Both the position numbers and the translations under genes were made by a program. The notes under the pieces are model-generated. The model saw only the letters and a program-made list of their open reading frames with translations. It was not told where the DNA came from and searched no databases. Shown here one piece after another: positions 18,178-28,812 of a DNA stretch of 64,000 bases (position 1 is the first letter of the stretch; every line of letters begins with the position of its first letter). The stretch covers positions 330,406 to 394,405 of the forward strand of contig NZ_JACVBX010000004.1 of the NCBI RefSeq assembly GCF_014852585.1, read 5' to 3'. This DNA comes from Pseudomonas sp. PDM18 (GTDB lineage: Bacteria > Pseudomonadota > Gammaproteobacteria > Pseudomonadales > Pseudomonadaceae).

Positions 18178-18344
18178 CCCTCACCCCAGCCCTCTCCCAG
18201 AGGGAGAGGGGGCGGGTCGGCGTGGCGGTCAGTCTGGTGCTGTCCGGTAACTCCTCACAGCACCGTTACTTCAATGAGCGACTCACTTGCCGGAAACTCC
18301 GGTCAGCTCCCTCTCCCGCTTGCGGGAGAGGGTTGGGGTGAGGG
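18178..18344. repeat. Inverted pair of CCCTCACCCC...GGGAGAGGG repeats
   Basis: CCCTCACCCCAGCCCTCTCC with a following GGGAGAGGG (18178-18210) recurs in opposite orientation at 18309-18344, so the two copies can fold on themselves or on each other. The same element occurs at 25837-25941. This is a dispersed REP/BIME-like intergenic repeat. The 18108-18358 stretch otherwise shows no gene. Confidence 0.7.
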
Positions 18345-18358
18345 CGCTCTTGCTTCGC

Positions 18359-19785
18359 TTAAGCCTGCAAAGCCGGCGCTACGGTCTCGATGCGCAGCAT
18401 GTTGGTGCTGCCCGGCTGGCCAAACGGCACTCCGGCGGTGATCACCACGGTGTCGCCACGGCGCGCCATACGCTGGGCCAGGGCGATGTCCAGGGCGGTG
18501 GAGCAGATCTCGTCGACATGGGCGAGCTGCGCGTTGACCACCGAATGGACGCCCCAGGCCACGGTAAGGCGGCGGGCGGATTTGAGTTGCGGGGTCAGGC
18601 TGAGGATCGGCGCCTTGGGCCGTTCGCGGGAGGCGCGCAGGGTCGAGGCGCCGGACTCGGTGTAGTTCACCAGCACCGCTACCGGCAGGATGCGGCTGAT
18701 CCGGCGGATCGCGCAGCTGATGGCGTCGGAGACGGTGGCGTCCGGTTCCGGGCGGTTGATTTCCAGCGTGGCCTGGTAGTCCGGTTCGGCTTCGACCTGG
18801 CGAATGATCTTCGCCATCATCTCCACCGCTTCACGCGGGTACTGGCCCGAGGCGCTCTCGGCGCTGAGCATCACGCAGTCGGCGCCTTCGCTGACGGCGT
18901 TGGCGACGTCGGTCACCTCGGCGCGGGTAGGCGCCGGGGAGAAGCGCATGGATTCGAGCATCTGGGTTGCCACCACTACCGGGCGGCCGAGCTGACGGCA
19001 GACCTGGATAATGCGCTTCTGGATGCCCGGCACGCTCTCGGCCGGCATCTCCACGCCCAGGTCGCCACGGGCAACCATGATCGCGTCGGACAGTTTGGCG
19101 ATGGCTTCGATGGACTGCACCGCTGAAGGCTTCTCGATCTTGGCCATGAGGAAGGCCTTGTCGCCGATCAGCTCGCGGGCTTCCTCGATATCTTCGGGGC
19201 GCTGTACGAAGGACAGGGCCACCCAGTCCACGCCCAGCTCCAGGCCGAAGGTCAGGTCACGGCGGTCCTTGGCGGTCAGCGGGCTGAGCTTGAGCACGGC
19301 TTCCGGAACGTTCACGCCCTTGCGGTCGGACAGCTCGCCGCTGTTCATCACGCGGGTCTCGATGGCATCGCTGTGGGCGTTGAGTACCTGCAGGCGAATC
19401 TTGCCGTCGTCCAGCAGCAGGCTCATGCCCGGCTCCAACGCCTGGATGATTTCCGGGTGGGGCAGGGTGACGCGCTTGTCGTCGCCCGGTGCGTCGTTCA
19501 GGTCGAGGGTGAAGGTCTGGCCTTTCTGCAGTTGCACCGCGCCGTCGGCGAAACGACCCACGCGCAGCTTCGGCCCTTGCAGGTCCATGAGGATGCCGAT
19601 GGGGTAGTTCAGTTCGGCTTCCACTTCGCGCACCCAGGCGAAACGCTGGGCGTGGTCGTCGTATTCGCCGTGGCTGAAGTTCAGGCGGAACAGGTTGGCG
19701 CCGGCTTCCACCAGGGCGCGGATATCGTCGCGGCTTTTGATCGCCGGGCCCAGGGTGGCGAGAATTTTTACTTTTTTGTCAGGGG

Positions 19786-19789
<4 letters not shown>
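18359..19789 (-). CDS. pykF: Pyruvate kinase
   Basis: Pyruvate kinase of 476 residues, converting phosphoenolpyruvate and ADP to pyruvate and ATP. Seen: KVKILATLGPAIKSRDDI and LFRLNFSHGEYDDH (N-terminal barrel), LMDLQGPKLRVG (metal and phosphate contact), ILMAKIEKPSAVQSI-type signature containing the catalytic Lys in FLMAKIEKP, MVARGDLGVEMP, and VVVATQMLESM. It is the last gene of the glyoxylate operon, overlapping ttuD by 4 bp (ATGA). This is the arrangement of P. aeruginosa pykF (PA1498), fitting a route glyoxylate to glycerate to 2-phosphoglycerate to pyruvate. Confidence 0.95.
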
Positions 19790-21057
<1,268 letters not shown>

Positions 21058-21242
21058 GACAGGCTCCGATGATTCTTGTTGTGGTGTTCCATGGCTCAGG
21101 CTTCTGCAGGGCAAAAGGCTCAGCGATGGAATCGAACATCCCGGCCGGCGAGGCCGTATTCCCTACGACCGGGTGTTCGAGTCGCTTTGCAGCGTGGCGG
21201 ACGAGGCCACTCCCATAACTTCGCCCGTCACTTTGCTCTTTG

Positions 21243-21320
21243 GCGGATAACGCCGCTGGCGCTATGCGCCCTGCGTTGTCGTACCTCGCAGGGCGCATGA
21301 AGCGGAACGCTTCATGCGCC
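21243..21320. repeat. Hairpin and dispersed repeat between glxR and ttuD
   Basis: GGCGCATGAAGCG (21292-21304) and CGCTTCATGCGCC (21308-21320) form a perfect 13-bp stem with a 3-base loop, 5 bp after the glxR stop. Upstream words GGCGGATAAC and TATGCGCCCT at 21243-21272 match the element at 2481-2559. No T-run, so it may attenuate or stabilise and does not clearly terminate. Confidence 0.65.
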
Positions 21321-21325
21321 GATTC

Positions 21326-22216
21326 TCAGTCCTTGCGGATGGAGAAGTTGGCCATGTGCTCCAGGCCTTTGATCAGGCCGGAGTGGTCCCAGTTGCTGCC
21401 GCCGATGGCCGCGCAGGTGCTGAACACCTGTTGGGCATTGGCGGTGTTGGGCAGGTTCAGGCCCAGTTCGCGAGCGCCGGCCAGGGCCAGGTTGAGGTCC
21501 TTCTGGTGCAGGCTGATGCGGAAGCCCGGATCGAAGGTGCCCTTGACCATGCGGTCGCCGTGCACTTCGAGGATGCGCGAGGAGGCGAAGCCTCCCATCA
21601 GCGCTTCACGCACCTTGGCCGGGTCGGCGCCGTTCTTGGCGGCGAACAGCAGGGCTTCGGCGACGGCCTGGATGTTCAGGGCGACGATGATCTGGTTGGC
21701 CACCTTGGCAGTCTGGCCATCGCCATTGCCGCCGACGCGGGTGATGTTCTTGCCCATGGCCTGGAACAGCGGCAGGGCGCGTTCGAAGGTGTTCGGGCAG
21801 CCGCCGACCATGATGCTCAGGGACGCGGCCTTGGCGCCGACTTCACCGCCGGAAACCGGGGCGTCCAGGTACTGCGCGCCGGTGGCCTTGATCTTCTCGG
21901 CGAAGGTCTTGGTGGCGGTAGGGGAGATCGAGCTCATGTCGATCACCACCTTGTTCGGGCCCACGCCTTCGGCGATGCCGTCCTTGCGGAACAGCACGTC
22001 TTCGACCTGCGGGGTGTCCGGGACCATCACGATGATGAACTCGGCTTCCTGGGCGACTTCCTTGGGGGTGGCCAGGCCGATGGCGCCGGCTTCGACCAGG
22101 GCTGCCGGGGCGGCGTCGTGGTGGGTGGAAACGAAGATCTGGTGGCCGGCTTTCTGCAGGTTCTGCGCCATGGGCAGGCCCATGATGCCGGTGCCGATGA
22201 ATCCGATTTTGGCCAT
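21326..22216 (-). CDS. glxR: 2-hydroxy-3-oxopropionate (tartronate semialdehyde) reductase
   Basis: Beta-hydroxyacid dehydrogenase of 296 residues reducing tartronate semialdehyde to glycerate with NAD(P)H. The Rossmann motif FIGTGIMGLPMAQNLQKAG starts at residue 5, the substrate-binding signature DAPVSGGEVGAKAASL lies near 120, and the catalytic Lys is in GDGQTAKVANQIIVA near 171. It follows hyi in the glyoxylate operon (gap 69 bp), and GlxR takes the product of Gcl directly. AGGAG precedes the start. Confidence 0.95.
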   Translation of the reverse strand: MAKIGFIGTGIMGLPMAQNLQKAGHQIFVSTHHDAAPAALVEAGAIGLATPKEVAQEAEFIIVMVPDTPQVEDVLFRKDGIAEGVGPNKVVIDMSSISPTATKTFAEKIKATGAQYLDAPVSGGEVGAKAASLSIMVGGCPNTFERALPLFQAMGKNITRVGGNGDGQTAKVANQIIVALNIQAVAEALLFAAKNGADPAKVREALMGGFASSRILEVHGDRMVKGTFDPGFRISLHQKDLNLALAGARELGLNLPNTANAQQVFSTCAAIGGSNWDHSGLIKGLEHMANFSIRKD

Positions 22217-22285
22217 GAGGAATTCTCCTGGTTGTTCTTGTTAGGCTGGCTGGCGCGCTGCGTACCCAGCGCGCCGGCCGGCGAA

Positions 22286-23068
22286 TCAGATGACGTTGTG
22301 GCTCTTCAGCCAGCCGAGGCCGGCTTCGGTGGTGGTCTTGGGCTTGTATTCGCAGCCGATCCAGCCGCGGTAGCCGATGCGGTCCAGGTGGTCGAACAGG
22401 AAGCGGTAGTTGATCTCGCCGGTGCCCGGTTCGTGGCGGCCGGGGTTGTCGGCCAGCTGCACGTGGTTGATCGAGGCGAGGTTCTTCTCGATGGTCCGCG
22501 CCAGGTCACCTTCCATGATCTGCATGTGGTAGATGTCGTACTGCAGGAACAGGTTGGCGCTGCCGACCTTCTCGCGGATGTCCTGGGCCTGCTTCGTGGT
22601 CTGCAGGTAGAAGCCGGGAATGTCGAGGGTGTTGATCATTTCCATGACCAGCTTGATGCCCGCGGCTTCGAGCTTGCCTGCCGCGTACTCCAGGTTGTTC
22701 AGGAAGGTGTTCTCGATGGTCGCGCAGTCGTAGCCCTGAGGGCGGATGCCGGCCAGGCAGTTGACCTGGGTGTTGCCCAGGACCTTGGCGTAGGCGATGG
22801 CCTTGTCGACGCCGGCGCGGAATTCCTCGACGCGGTCCGGGTGGCAGGCGATGCCGCGCTCGCCCTTGGCCCAGTCGCCTGCAGGCAGGTTGAACAGCAC
22901 TTGTTCGAGCTTGTTGGCGTCCAGGCGGGCCTTGATCACCTCGGCCTCGACGTCATACGGAAAGAGGTACTCGACACCGCTGAAACCGGCACGCGCGGCG
23001 GCTTCGAAACGGTCGAGGAAGTCCACTTCGGTGAACAGCATGGACAGGTTGGCGCAGAAACGGGGCAT
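22286..23068 (-). CDS. hyi: Hydroxypyruvate isomerase
   Basis: TIM-barrel isomerase of 260 residues interconverting hydroxypyruvate and tartronate semialdehyde. Family features: MPRFCANLSMLFTEVDFLDRF at the N-terminus, GFSGVEYLFPYD, the metal Glu in LVMEMINTLDIPGFYL, QYDIYHMQIMEGDL and HVQLADNPGRHEPGTGEINY. Start 23068 agrees with the family N-terminus and has AGGAGTGACCCC upstream. It lies 132 bp downstream of gcl. Confidence 0.95.
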   Translation of the reverse strand: MPRFCANLSMLFTEVDFLDRFEAAARAGFSGVEYLFPYDVEAEVIKARLDANKLEQVLFNLPAGDWAKGERGIACHPDRVEEFRAGVDKAIAYAKVLGNTQVNCLAGIRPQGYDCATIENTFLNNLEYAAGKLEAAGIKLVMEMINTLDIPGFYLQTTKQAQDIREKVGSANLFLQYDIYHMQIMEGDLARTIEKNLASINHVQLADNPGRHEPGTGEINYRFLFDHLDRIGYRGWIGCEYKPKTTTEAGLGWLKSHNVI

Positions 23069-23200
23069 GGGGTCACTCCTGTTGAACGGGTGGTGCGTGA
23101 CGCTCGGCTTCCTGATGAAAGAGAGCAGGGGGTGGGGGACTCCCCGCCAGGAAATGTCCACCCCCAGCTCCTCCCCGCAGGGAGGAGTCGTGCGGATCTG

Positions 23201-24976
23201 TCAGTCCAGCAGCGAGATGGCAGTGGGGGCGTCGATACCCTTGAGCGCCAGCTCTTCGAACTCATTGACCGCGTTGATTTCGGTACCCATGGAGATGTTG
23301 GTGACGCGCTCCAGGATGACCTCGACCACTACCGGTACACGGTGCTGCTGCATCAGCTCGCGAGCCTGGGCGAAGGCCGCGCCGATCTGGTTCGGATCGG
23401 TCACGCGGATCGCCTTGCAGCCCAGGCCCTCGACCACGGCCACGTGGTCGACGCCATAGCCGTTGAGTTCCGGCGCGTTGACGTTTTCGAACGCCAGCTG
23501 CACGCAGTAGTCGATGTCGAAGCCGCGCTGCGCCTGGCGGATCAGACCCAGGTAGGAGTTGTTCACCAGCACGTGGATGTACGGCAGGTTGAACTGCGCA
23601 CCGGCGGCTAGCTCTTCGATCATGAACTGGAAGTCATAGTCGCCCGACAGCGCGACGACCTGGCGGCTCGGGTCGGCCTTGACCACGCCCAGCGCTGCCG
23701 GAATGGTCCAGCCCAGCGGGCCGGCCTGGCCGCAGTTGATCCAGTGGCGCGGCTTGTACACGTGGAGGAACTGCGCGCCGGCGATCTGCGACAGACCGAT
23801 GGTGCTGACGTAGCAGGTGTCCTTGCCGAAGAACTCGTTCATCTCTTCGTAGACGCGCTGCGGCTTGACCGGCACGTTGTCGAAGTGGGTCTTGCGCTGC
23901 AGGGTGCGCTTGCGCTCGCGGCAGGACTCGACCCAGGCGCTGCGGTCCTTCAGCTTGCCGGCGGCTTTCCACTCGCGGGCCACTTCCAGGAACACGTCCA
24001 GGGCGGAACCGGCGTCGGAAACTATCCCTAAGTCCGGGGTGAACACGCGGCCGATCTGGGTTGGTTCGATGTCCACGTGGACGAACTTGCGGCCTGCGGT
24101 GTAGACGTCGACCGAGCCGGTGTGGCGGTTGGCCCAGCGGTTGCCGATGCCGAACACCATGTCCGACTCCAGCACGGTGGCGTTGCCGTAGCGGTGCGAA
24201 GTCTGCAGACCGCACATGCCGGCCATCAGCGGGTGATCGTCAGGGATGGTGCCCCAGCCCATCAGGGTCGGCACCACCGGCACGCCAGTCAGCTCGGCGA
24301 ATTCCACCAGCTTGTCGGAAGCGTCGGCGTTGATGATGCCGCCGCCGGCGCAGATCAGCGGACGCTCGGCGTCATTGAGCAGGGCCAGGGCTTTCTCGGC
24401 CTGGGCGCGGGTGGCCTTGGGCTTGTTCACCGCCAGCGGCTCGTAGGCGTCGATGTCGAATTCGATCTCGGCCATCTGCACGTCGAACGGCAGGTCGATC
24501 AGCACCGGGCCGGGACGGCCGCTGCGCATTTCGAAGAAGGCCTTCTGGAAGGCGTAGGGCACCTGGCCCGGCTCCAGCACGGTGGTCGCCCACTTGGTGA
24601 CCGGCTTGACGATGCTGGTGATATCCACGGCCTGGAAGTCTTCCTTGTGCATGCGCGCACGGGGAGCCTGGCCGGTGATGCAGAGAATCGGGATGGAGTC
24701 GGCGGAAGCCGAGTACAGGCCGGTGACCATGTCGGTGCCGGCGGGGCCGGAGGTGCCGATGCACACGCCGATGTTGCCGGCGTTGGTGCGGGTGTAGCCC
24801 TCGGCCATGTGCGAGGCGCCTTCCACGTGGCGGGCCAGGACGTGATCGATGCCACCGAGTTTCTTCATGGCCGCATACATGGGGTTGATGGCGGCGCCCG
24901 GCACGCCGAAGGCGGTATCGACACCTTCGCGACGCATGACGAGTACGGCAGCCTCGATTGCTCTCATTCTGGCCAT
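23201..24976 (-). CDS. gcl: Glyoxylate carboligase
   Basis: Thiamine-diphosphate enzyme of 591 residues condensing two glyoxylates to tartronate semialdehyde and CO2. In place of the Glu that activates the cofactor in almost all ThDP enzymes, position 51 is Val ([13 protein letters not shown]), which is the diagnostic substitution of E. coli Gcl. The ThDP/metal motif [29 protein letters not shown] is present near residue 445. GAGGAACAAAAT precedes ATG 24976. First gene of the operon; its 5' region carries several operator-like boxes. Confidence 0.96.
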   Translation of the reverse strand: MARMRAIEAAVLVMRREGVDTAFGVPGAAINPMYAAMKKLGGIDHVLARHVEGASHMAEGYTRTNAGNIGVCIGTSGPAGTDMVTGLYSASADSIPILCITGQAPRARMHKEDFQAVDITSIVKPVTKWATTVLEPGQVPYAFQKAFFEMRSGRPGPVLIDLPFDVQMAEIEFDIDAYEPLAVNKPKATRAQAEKALALLNDAERPLICAGGGIINADASDKLVEFAELTGVPVVPTLMGWGTIPDDHPLMAGMCGLQTSHRYGNATVLESDMVFGIGNRWANRHTGSVDVYTAGRKFVHVDIEPTQIGRVFTPDLGIVSDAGSALDVFLEVAREWKAAGKLKDRSAWVESCRERKRTLQRKTHFDNVPVKPQRVYEEMNEFFGKDTCYVSTIGLSQIAGAQFLHVYKPRHWINCGQAGPLGWTIPAALGVVKADPSRQVVALSGDYDFQFMIEELAAGAQFNLPYIHVLVNNSYLGLIRQAQRGFDIDYCVQLAFENVNAPELNGYGVDHVAVVEGLGCKAIRVTDPNQIGAAFAQARELMQQHRVPVVVEVILERVTNISMGTEINAVNEFEELALKGIDAPTAISLLD

Positions 24977-25001
24977 ATTTTGTTCCTCGGTTCTTATACT
25001 G

Positions 25002-25236
25002 ATTGTGTACAAAAGTTGAGGCGATTCTAGGCAGGCAATTCGACGAAGGTCAAGACTGGTTGTATACGAGGGACTGAGTGGTAATTTTTCCATGAAAGCC
25101 TTCTATTCTGGGGCTTTCGCAGAAAACCTGAACGCAGGGTCAAGCTATCGTTTGAAAAAATGTATACAAAAATAGATGTGAATTGTCCTTTTCAGTTGCT
25201 TTGATTGAGACCTTCGGCTACTAGATTGCGTACAGA
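25002..25236. promoter_or_regulatory. Four operator-like TTGTRTACAAA boxes between gcl and glcG-like gene
   Basis: The 355-bp divergent region contains ATTGTGTACAAAA (25002-25014), GGTTGTATACGAGG (about 25058-25071), AAATGTATACAAAAA (about 25158-25172) and ATTGCGTACAGAT (25224-25236). They share the palindromic core TTGTATACAA. A repeated palindrome between divergent genes of one pathway is best explained as the binding site of the pathway regulator. The form TNGT-AT-ACNA resembles FCD-type GntR sites; the nearby regulator at 25997 is TetR-type, so the binding protein is not assigned. Confidence 0.6.
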
Positions 25237-25331
25237 TTTCTGATACGCGTGTGCGCAGCTTTGACCTGTGCATGGCGTGGCCCCGGCTTACCGACCTTGA
25301 ACCGCCTTATCAACTTGAAGAGGAAAACCTC

Positions 25332-25763
25332 ATGACCACTCTGAGCCTGGAAACCGCACTGGACATCACCCGTCACGCCCTGGTCGCCAGCCGCGAGCTG
25401 TCCACCGCGCCGCTGACCATCGCTGTGCTGGATGCCGGCGGGCACCTGCTGAGCCTGCAGCGCGAGGACGGCGCGAGCATGCTTCGCCCGCAGATCGCCA
25501 TTGGCAAGGCGTGGGGCGCCGTGGCGCTGGGCAAGTCGTCGCGCGTGCTGGCGGCGGACGCTCAGCAGCGCCCATCGTTCATCGCCGCGGTGAACACCCT
25601 GGCGCAAGGCAACGTGGTGCCCGCACCCGGCGGCGTGCTGATCCGCAATTCGGCTAATGAAGTGATTGGTGCCATCGGCATCAGCGGCGACGTCTCGGAC
25701 ATCGATGAGCAATGCGCGATCCGTGGCGTGCAGGCGCTGGGCTTGGTGGCTGACGCGGGCTGA
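25332..25763 (+). CDS. GlcG/HbpS-family protein
   Basis: Protein of 143 residues of the DUF336 (GlcG/HbpS) family: LTIAVLDAGGHLLSLQREDGASMLRPQIAIGKAWGAVALG, then PAPGGVLIRN and GAIGISGDVSDIDEQCA. Members occur in glycolate/glyoxylate loci (E. coli glcG) and some bind haem or cobalamin; a defined role in glyoxylate metabolism is not established. No signal peptide. AGAGGA is 8-13 bases before ATG 25332. Divergent from gcl and probably co-regulated with it. Confidence 0.85.
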   Translation: MTTLSLETALDITRHALVASRELSTAPLTIAVLDAGGHLLSLQREDGASMLRPQIAIGKAWGAVALGKSSRVLAADAQQRPSFIAAVNTLAQGNVVPAPGGVLIRNSANEVIGAIGISGDVSDIDEQCAIRGVQALGLVADAG

Positions 25764-25836
25764 TCGAAGAAGGGGAGGGCGCGCGCCAGTCGCGCGTCTG
25801 TCCCGCTCCTGCTCGATATTTTTGCACTCGGGCCGG

Positions 25837-25941
25837 CCCTCACCCTAGCCCTCTCCCAAGGGGAGAGGGGACCGTTCGGTGCAGGGAGAAACTGCCGTAT
25901 CAGCCGGTACGTTCAGCTCCCTCTCCCTTTGGGAGAGGGGA
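25837..25941. repeat. CCCTCACCC...GGGAGAGGGG repeat pair
   Basis: CCCTCACCCTAGCCCTCTCC with GGGGAGAGGGG (25837-25870) and an inverted partial copy CTCCCTCTCCCTTTGGGAGAGGGG (two words, 25917-25940). Same family as 18178-18344. It occupies the gap between the convergent glcG-like and TetR genes. Confidence 0.65.
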
Positions 25942-25996
25942 GGCCCAGCGATCGACTTCCCAGAGAAGTCAGTTGCTCTCGGCGCTGAGTTTCAGC

Positions 25997-26650
25997 TCAG
26001 ATCGACAACGGCCGCAAACGCCCCTGCGGCTTCGGCTCGGTGCCGCCATCCGGCGCGGTGCCGCGCAGCACCAGGCGGGTGATGGTCTCGGTGGCGGCTT
26101 CGAAGTCCGCATCGCTCAAGCTGGTCTTCCCGGTGACCATGGAGATCTGCCAGTCGAAATCGGCGTAGGTCTGGGTCGCCGCCCATATGGTGAACAGCAG
26201 GTGGTGCGGATCCACCGGCGCCAACAGGCCACGGTCGATCCAGCTTTGCAGGCAGGCGATGTTGCGCTGTGCCTGGGCGTTCAGCTCATCCAGGTATTCC
26301 TTGGGCAGGTGCGGCGCTCCGTGCATCAGCTCGCTGGCGAACACCTTCGACGCGTGCGGCAGCTCCTGGGAAATCTTCACCTTGGAACGGATATAGGCGC
26401 GCAACGCCTCGCTCGGCTCGTCATCCTCGCGGAACGGCGCGGAGGCTTGCAGCAGCGGCTCCACCACGCTTTCCAGTACGCAGCGGTAGAGGTTTTCCTT
26501 GGACTGGAAGTAGTAGTAGACGTTGGGCTTGGGCAGCCCGGCGCGAGCGGCGATGTCGCTGGTCTTGGTCGCCGCGAAACCCTTCTCGGCGAATTCCTCG
26601 CTGGCTGCGCGCAGGATGAGGCGACGGTTACGCTCGCGAATGCTGGTCAT
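25997..26650 (-). CDS. TetR-family regulator, RutR-like
   Basis: TetR-type repressor of 217 residues. The N-terminal helix-turn-helix reads FAEKGFAATKTSDIAARAGLPKPNVYYYFQSKENLY (in three helices, residues about 18-53), and the C-terminal part (ASKVFASELMHGAPHLPKEYL, HLLFTIWAATQTYADFDWQI) matches the RutR/YcdC C-terminal domain. It may control the glyoxylate operon or purine/pyrimidine-derived nitrogen genes, as RutR does, but the ligand is unknown. A perfect 12-bp palindrome GACTCGCGAGTC at 26765-26776 lies in its own promoter region and is an autoregulatory operator candidate. Confidence 0.88.
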   Translation of the reverse strand: MTSIRERNRRLILRAASEEFAEKGFAATKTSDIAARAGLPKPNVYYYFQSKENLYRCVLESVVEPLLQASAPFREDDEPSEALRAYIRSKVKISQELPHASKVFASELMHGAPHLPKEYLDELNAQAQRNIACLQSWIDRGLLAPVDPHHLLFTIWAATQTYADFDWQISMVTGKTSLSDADFEAATETITRLVLRGTAPDGGTEPKPQGRLRPLSI

Positions 26651-26764
26651 TGGCTGGTCTTCTTTCTTTTATTGCTGTTGTCACAGAACAGAGCCGGGCA
26701 TGGTAGCACCGGGCTCTTGAGCCCCTCAACTCGGCCCTCTCGCGGCACTTGCATGCAGTTTCCT

Positions 26765-26776
26765 GACTCGCGAGTC
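26765..26776. promoter_or_regulatory. Palindrome in the TetR/moaA divergent region
   Basis: GACTCGCGAGTC is a perfect 12-bp palindrome in the 211 bp between the divergent tetR-type gene and moaA. TetR proteins usually bind such sites next to their own gene. Function is inferred. Confidence 0.45.
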
Positions 26777-26861
26777 GGTTTTGTGTGTACAGCGGAGGCG
26801 TTCTGAGGTATTTCTAGCGGACTTTCGTTCGGCCCCCGCCATCCGGAACCACCCACTGCCC

Positions 26862-27857
26862 ATGTCCGACTTCCAGTTGGTCGACCCCTTCGGTCGACGC
26901 ATCACCTACCTGCGCCTGTCGGTCACCGACCGTTGCGATTTCCGCTGCACCTACTGCATGAGCGAAGACATGCAGTTCCTGCCGCGTGACCAGGTATTGA
27001 GCCTGGAGGAGCTGGAAGCCGTCGCCGACGCTTTCATCGGGCTGGGTGTGAAGCGCATCCGCATCACCGGCGGCGAGCCGCTGGTGCGCAAGGGCCTGAC
27101 CGGCCTGCTGGCGAGACTGGGCGCACGCCCCGAACTGGACGATCTTTCCATTACCACCAATGGCTCGCAACTGCGCGAGCGTGCTGTCGAACTGCGCGCG
27201 GCCGGCGTGCGCCGCCTGAATATCAGCCTTGACTCGCTGCGCCGCGAACGTTTCGCCGCCTTCACCCGTTCCGACAAGCTGGAGCAGGTTCTCGACGGCA
27301 TCGACGCCGCCCGCGAGGCCGGTTTCGAGCGCATCAAGCTCAATGCCGTTGTGCAGAAGGGCCGCAACGACGACGAAGTCTGCGACTTGGTGACCTTCGC
27401 CTTGGAGAAGGGCATCGACATCAGCTTCATCGAGGAGATGCCGCTGGGCAGCGTCAGCAGCCACGAGCGCAAGCAGACCTTGTGCAGCAGCGACGAAGTC
27501 CGCGCGCAGCTCGCCGAGCGCTGGCAACTGCTACCGACGCCGGAGCGCAGTGGTGGTCCGTCGCGCTACTACCGCATCGACGGCTATGCCAGTCGTATCG
27601 GCTTCATCTCCCCGCACAGCCACAATTTCTGCGGCGACTGCAACCGGGTGCGGGTCACCGCCGAAGGCAAGCTGGTGCTCTGCCTGGGGCACGAAGGTGC
27701 GCTGGACTTGCGACAATTGCTCCGCGAGCACCCCGGTGATGGCGCGCGCCTGCGCGAAGCACTGATGCAGGCGCTGCAGCTCAAGCCCGAACGCCATCAT
27801 TTCGAGGCCGACCAGCAGGTGCAGGTGCTGCGCTTCATGAGCATGACCGGCGGCTGA
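26862..27857 (+). CDS. moaA: GTP 3',8-cyclase MoaA
   Basis: Radical-SAM enzyme of 331 residues performing the first step of molybdenum cofactor synthesis. Cys25, Cys29 and Cys32 (CDFRCTYC) bind the SAM cluster; a second Cys set in FCGDCNRVRVTAEGKLVLCL binds the GTP cluster; the protein ends in the conserved Gly-Gly (SMTGG). ATG 26862 gives MSDFQLVDPFGRRITYLRLS. No other moa genes are adjacent, as for the second moaA copy of P. aeruginosa (PA1505). Confidence 0.95.
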   Translation: MSDFQLVDPFGRRITYLRLSVTDRCDFRCTYCMSEDMQFLPRDQVLSLEELEAVADAFIGLGVKRIRITGGEPLVRKGLTGLLARLGARPELDDLSITTNGSQLRERAVELRAAGVRRLNISLDSLRRERFAAFTRSDKLEQVLDGIDAAREAGFERIKLNAVVQKGRNDDEVCDLVTFALEKGIDISFIEEMPLGSVSSHERKQTLCSSDEVRAQLAERWQLLPTPERSGGPSRYYRIDGYASRIGFISPHSHNFCGDCNRVRVTAEGKLVLCLGHEGALDLRQLLREHPGDGARLREALMQALQLKPERHHFEADQQVQVLRFMSMTGG

Positions 27858-27922
27858 GTCCGCCACGGCGGGCACCCGGCCCGCCGGACAGAACAAAAAC
27901 AACAGGCAACAAGGAGAGTCGT

Positions 27923-28753
27923 TTGAAGCTCAAGGCATTCTGCTGCGCGCTCGCCAGCATCCTTTCCAGCGGTATTTCAGGTGTCGCCATGGCGCAGACC
28001 TACGTCGTCGGCGTTGAGAACCTCGCGTTCGCCCCGCACTACAGCACCGATGCGCAGGGCAATTACCAGGGCTTCGCCCGCGAGGTGCTGGACCTGTTCG
28101 CCAGCACCAGCGGCATCACCCTGGAGTATCGTCCGCTGCCGGTGGACGCGCTGCTGCCGGCATTGCTGTCCGACCAGGTCGATCTCAAGTTCCCGGACAA
28201 CCCCAACTGGGCGCCCGAGCAGAAGGCCGGGAAAACCCTGCGCTACAGCCAGCCGGTGACCGAATACGTCGATGGCGTGCTGGTGGCGCCGGAGCGGCTG
28301 GGTCAGGGCGTCGGAGCCTTGAAGCGGCTGGCGCTGGTGGATGGCTGGACGCCGCGTGGTTACGAGCGGCTGGTGCAGGCCGGGCAGATCGCCCTCGCGC
28401 CCAGCGCCGACCTCAAGCAGATGATCCATACCGCGCTGAAGAAGCAGGCCGACGGCGTCTACTTCAACGTCGTAGTTGCCACCTTCTATCTGGACAACAT
28501 CCGAGCGAAGCCGGGGGCGCTGGTATTCGATCCTTCGCTACCGCACACGCGCAGCGCCTTTCACCTGTCCACGCTCAAGCACGCCGAGCTGATCGAGCGC
28601 TTCGACCGCTTCCTCGTCGACCACACCAGGGAGTTGGTCGCGATCAAGGCCAAGTACGGCGTCGAGGCGAGCCTCGATTCCGAGCACCTGGGCGTCGAGC
28701 AGTGGAAAGTGGATTTCCTCGAGCGCCAGAAAGCGAAACAGAAGTCGCCGTGA
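27923..28753 (+). CDS. Periplasmic amino-acid-type solute-binding protein
   Basis: Exported protein of 276 residues with a signal peptide at 1-24 (cleavage after VAMA). The body follows the SBP_bac_3 fold: YVVGVENLAFAPHYSTDAQGNYQGFAREVLD at the mature start, then LPALLSDQVDLKFPDNPNW. The start is TTG 27923, placed by AAGGAGAG 4-11 bases upstream; no ATG fits a signal peptide. No ABC permease is linked, so it may be a binding-domain sensor partner. It lies 65 bp after moaA and may be co-transcribed. Confidence 0.8.
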   Translation: MKLKAFCCALASILSSGISGVAMAQTYVVGVENLAFAPHYSTDAQGNYQGFAREVLDLFASTSGITLEYRPLPVDALLPALLSDQVDLKFPDNPNWAPEQKAGKTLRYSQPVTEYVDGVLVAPERLGQGVGALKRLALVDGWTPRGYERLVQAGQIALAPSADLKQMIHTALKKQADGVYFNVVVATFYLDNIRAKPGALVFDPSLPHTRSAFHLSTLKHAELIERFDRFLVDHTRELVAIKAKYGVEASLDSEHLGVEQWKVDFLERQKAKQKSP

Positions 28754-28812
28754 ACCGCCTTCTTCCCTAAAATCGCGGCTGCCGTTTGCGCGCCAGCCGT
28801 AGGGAGGATGAA

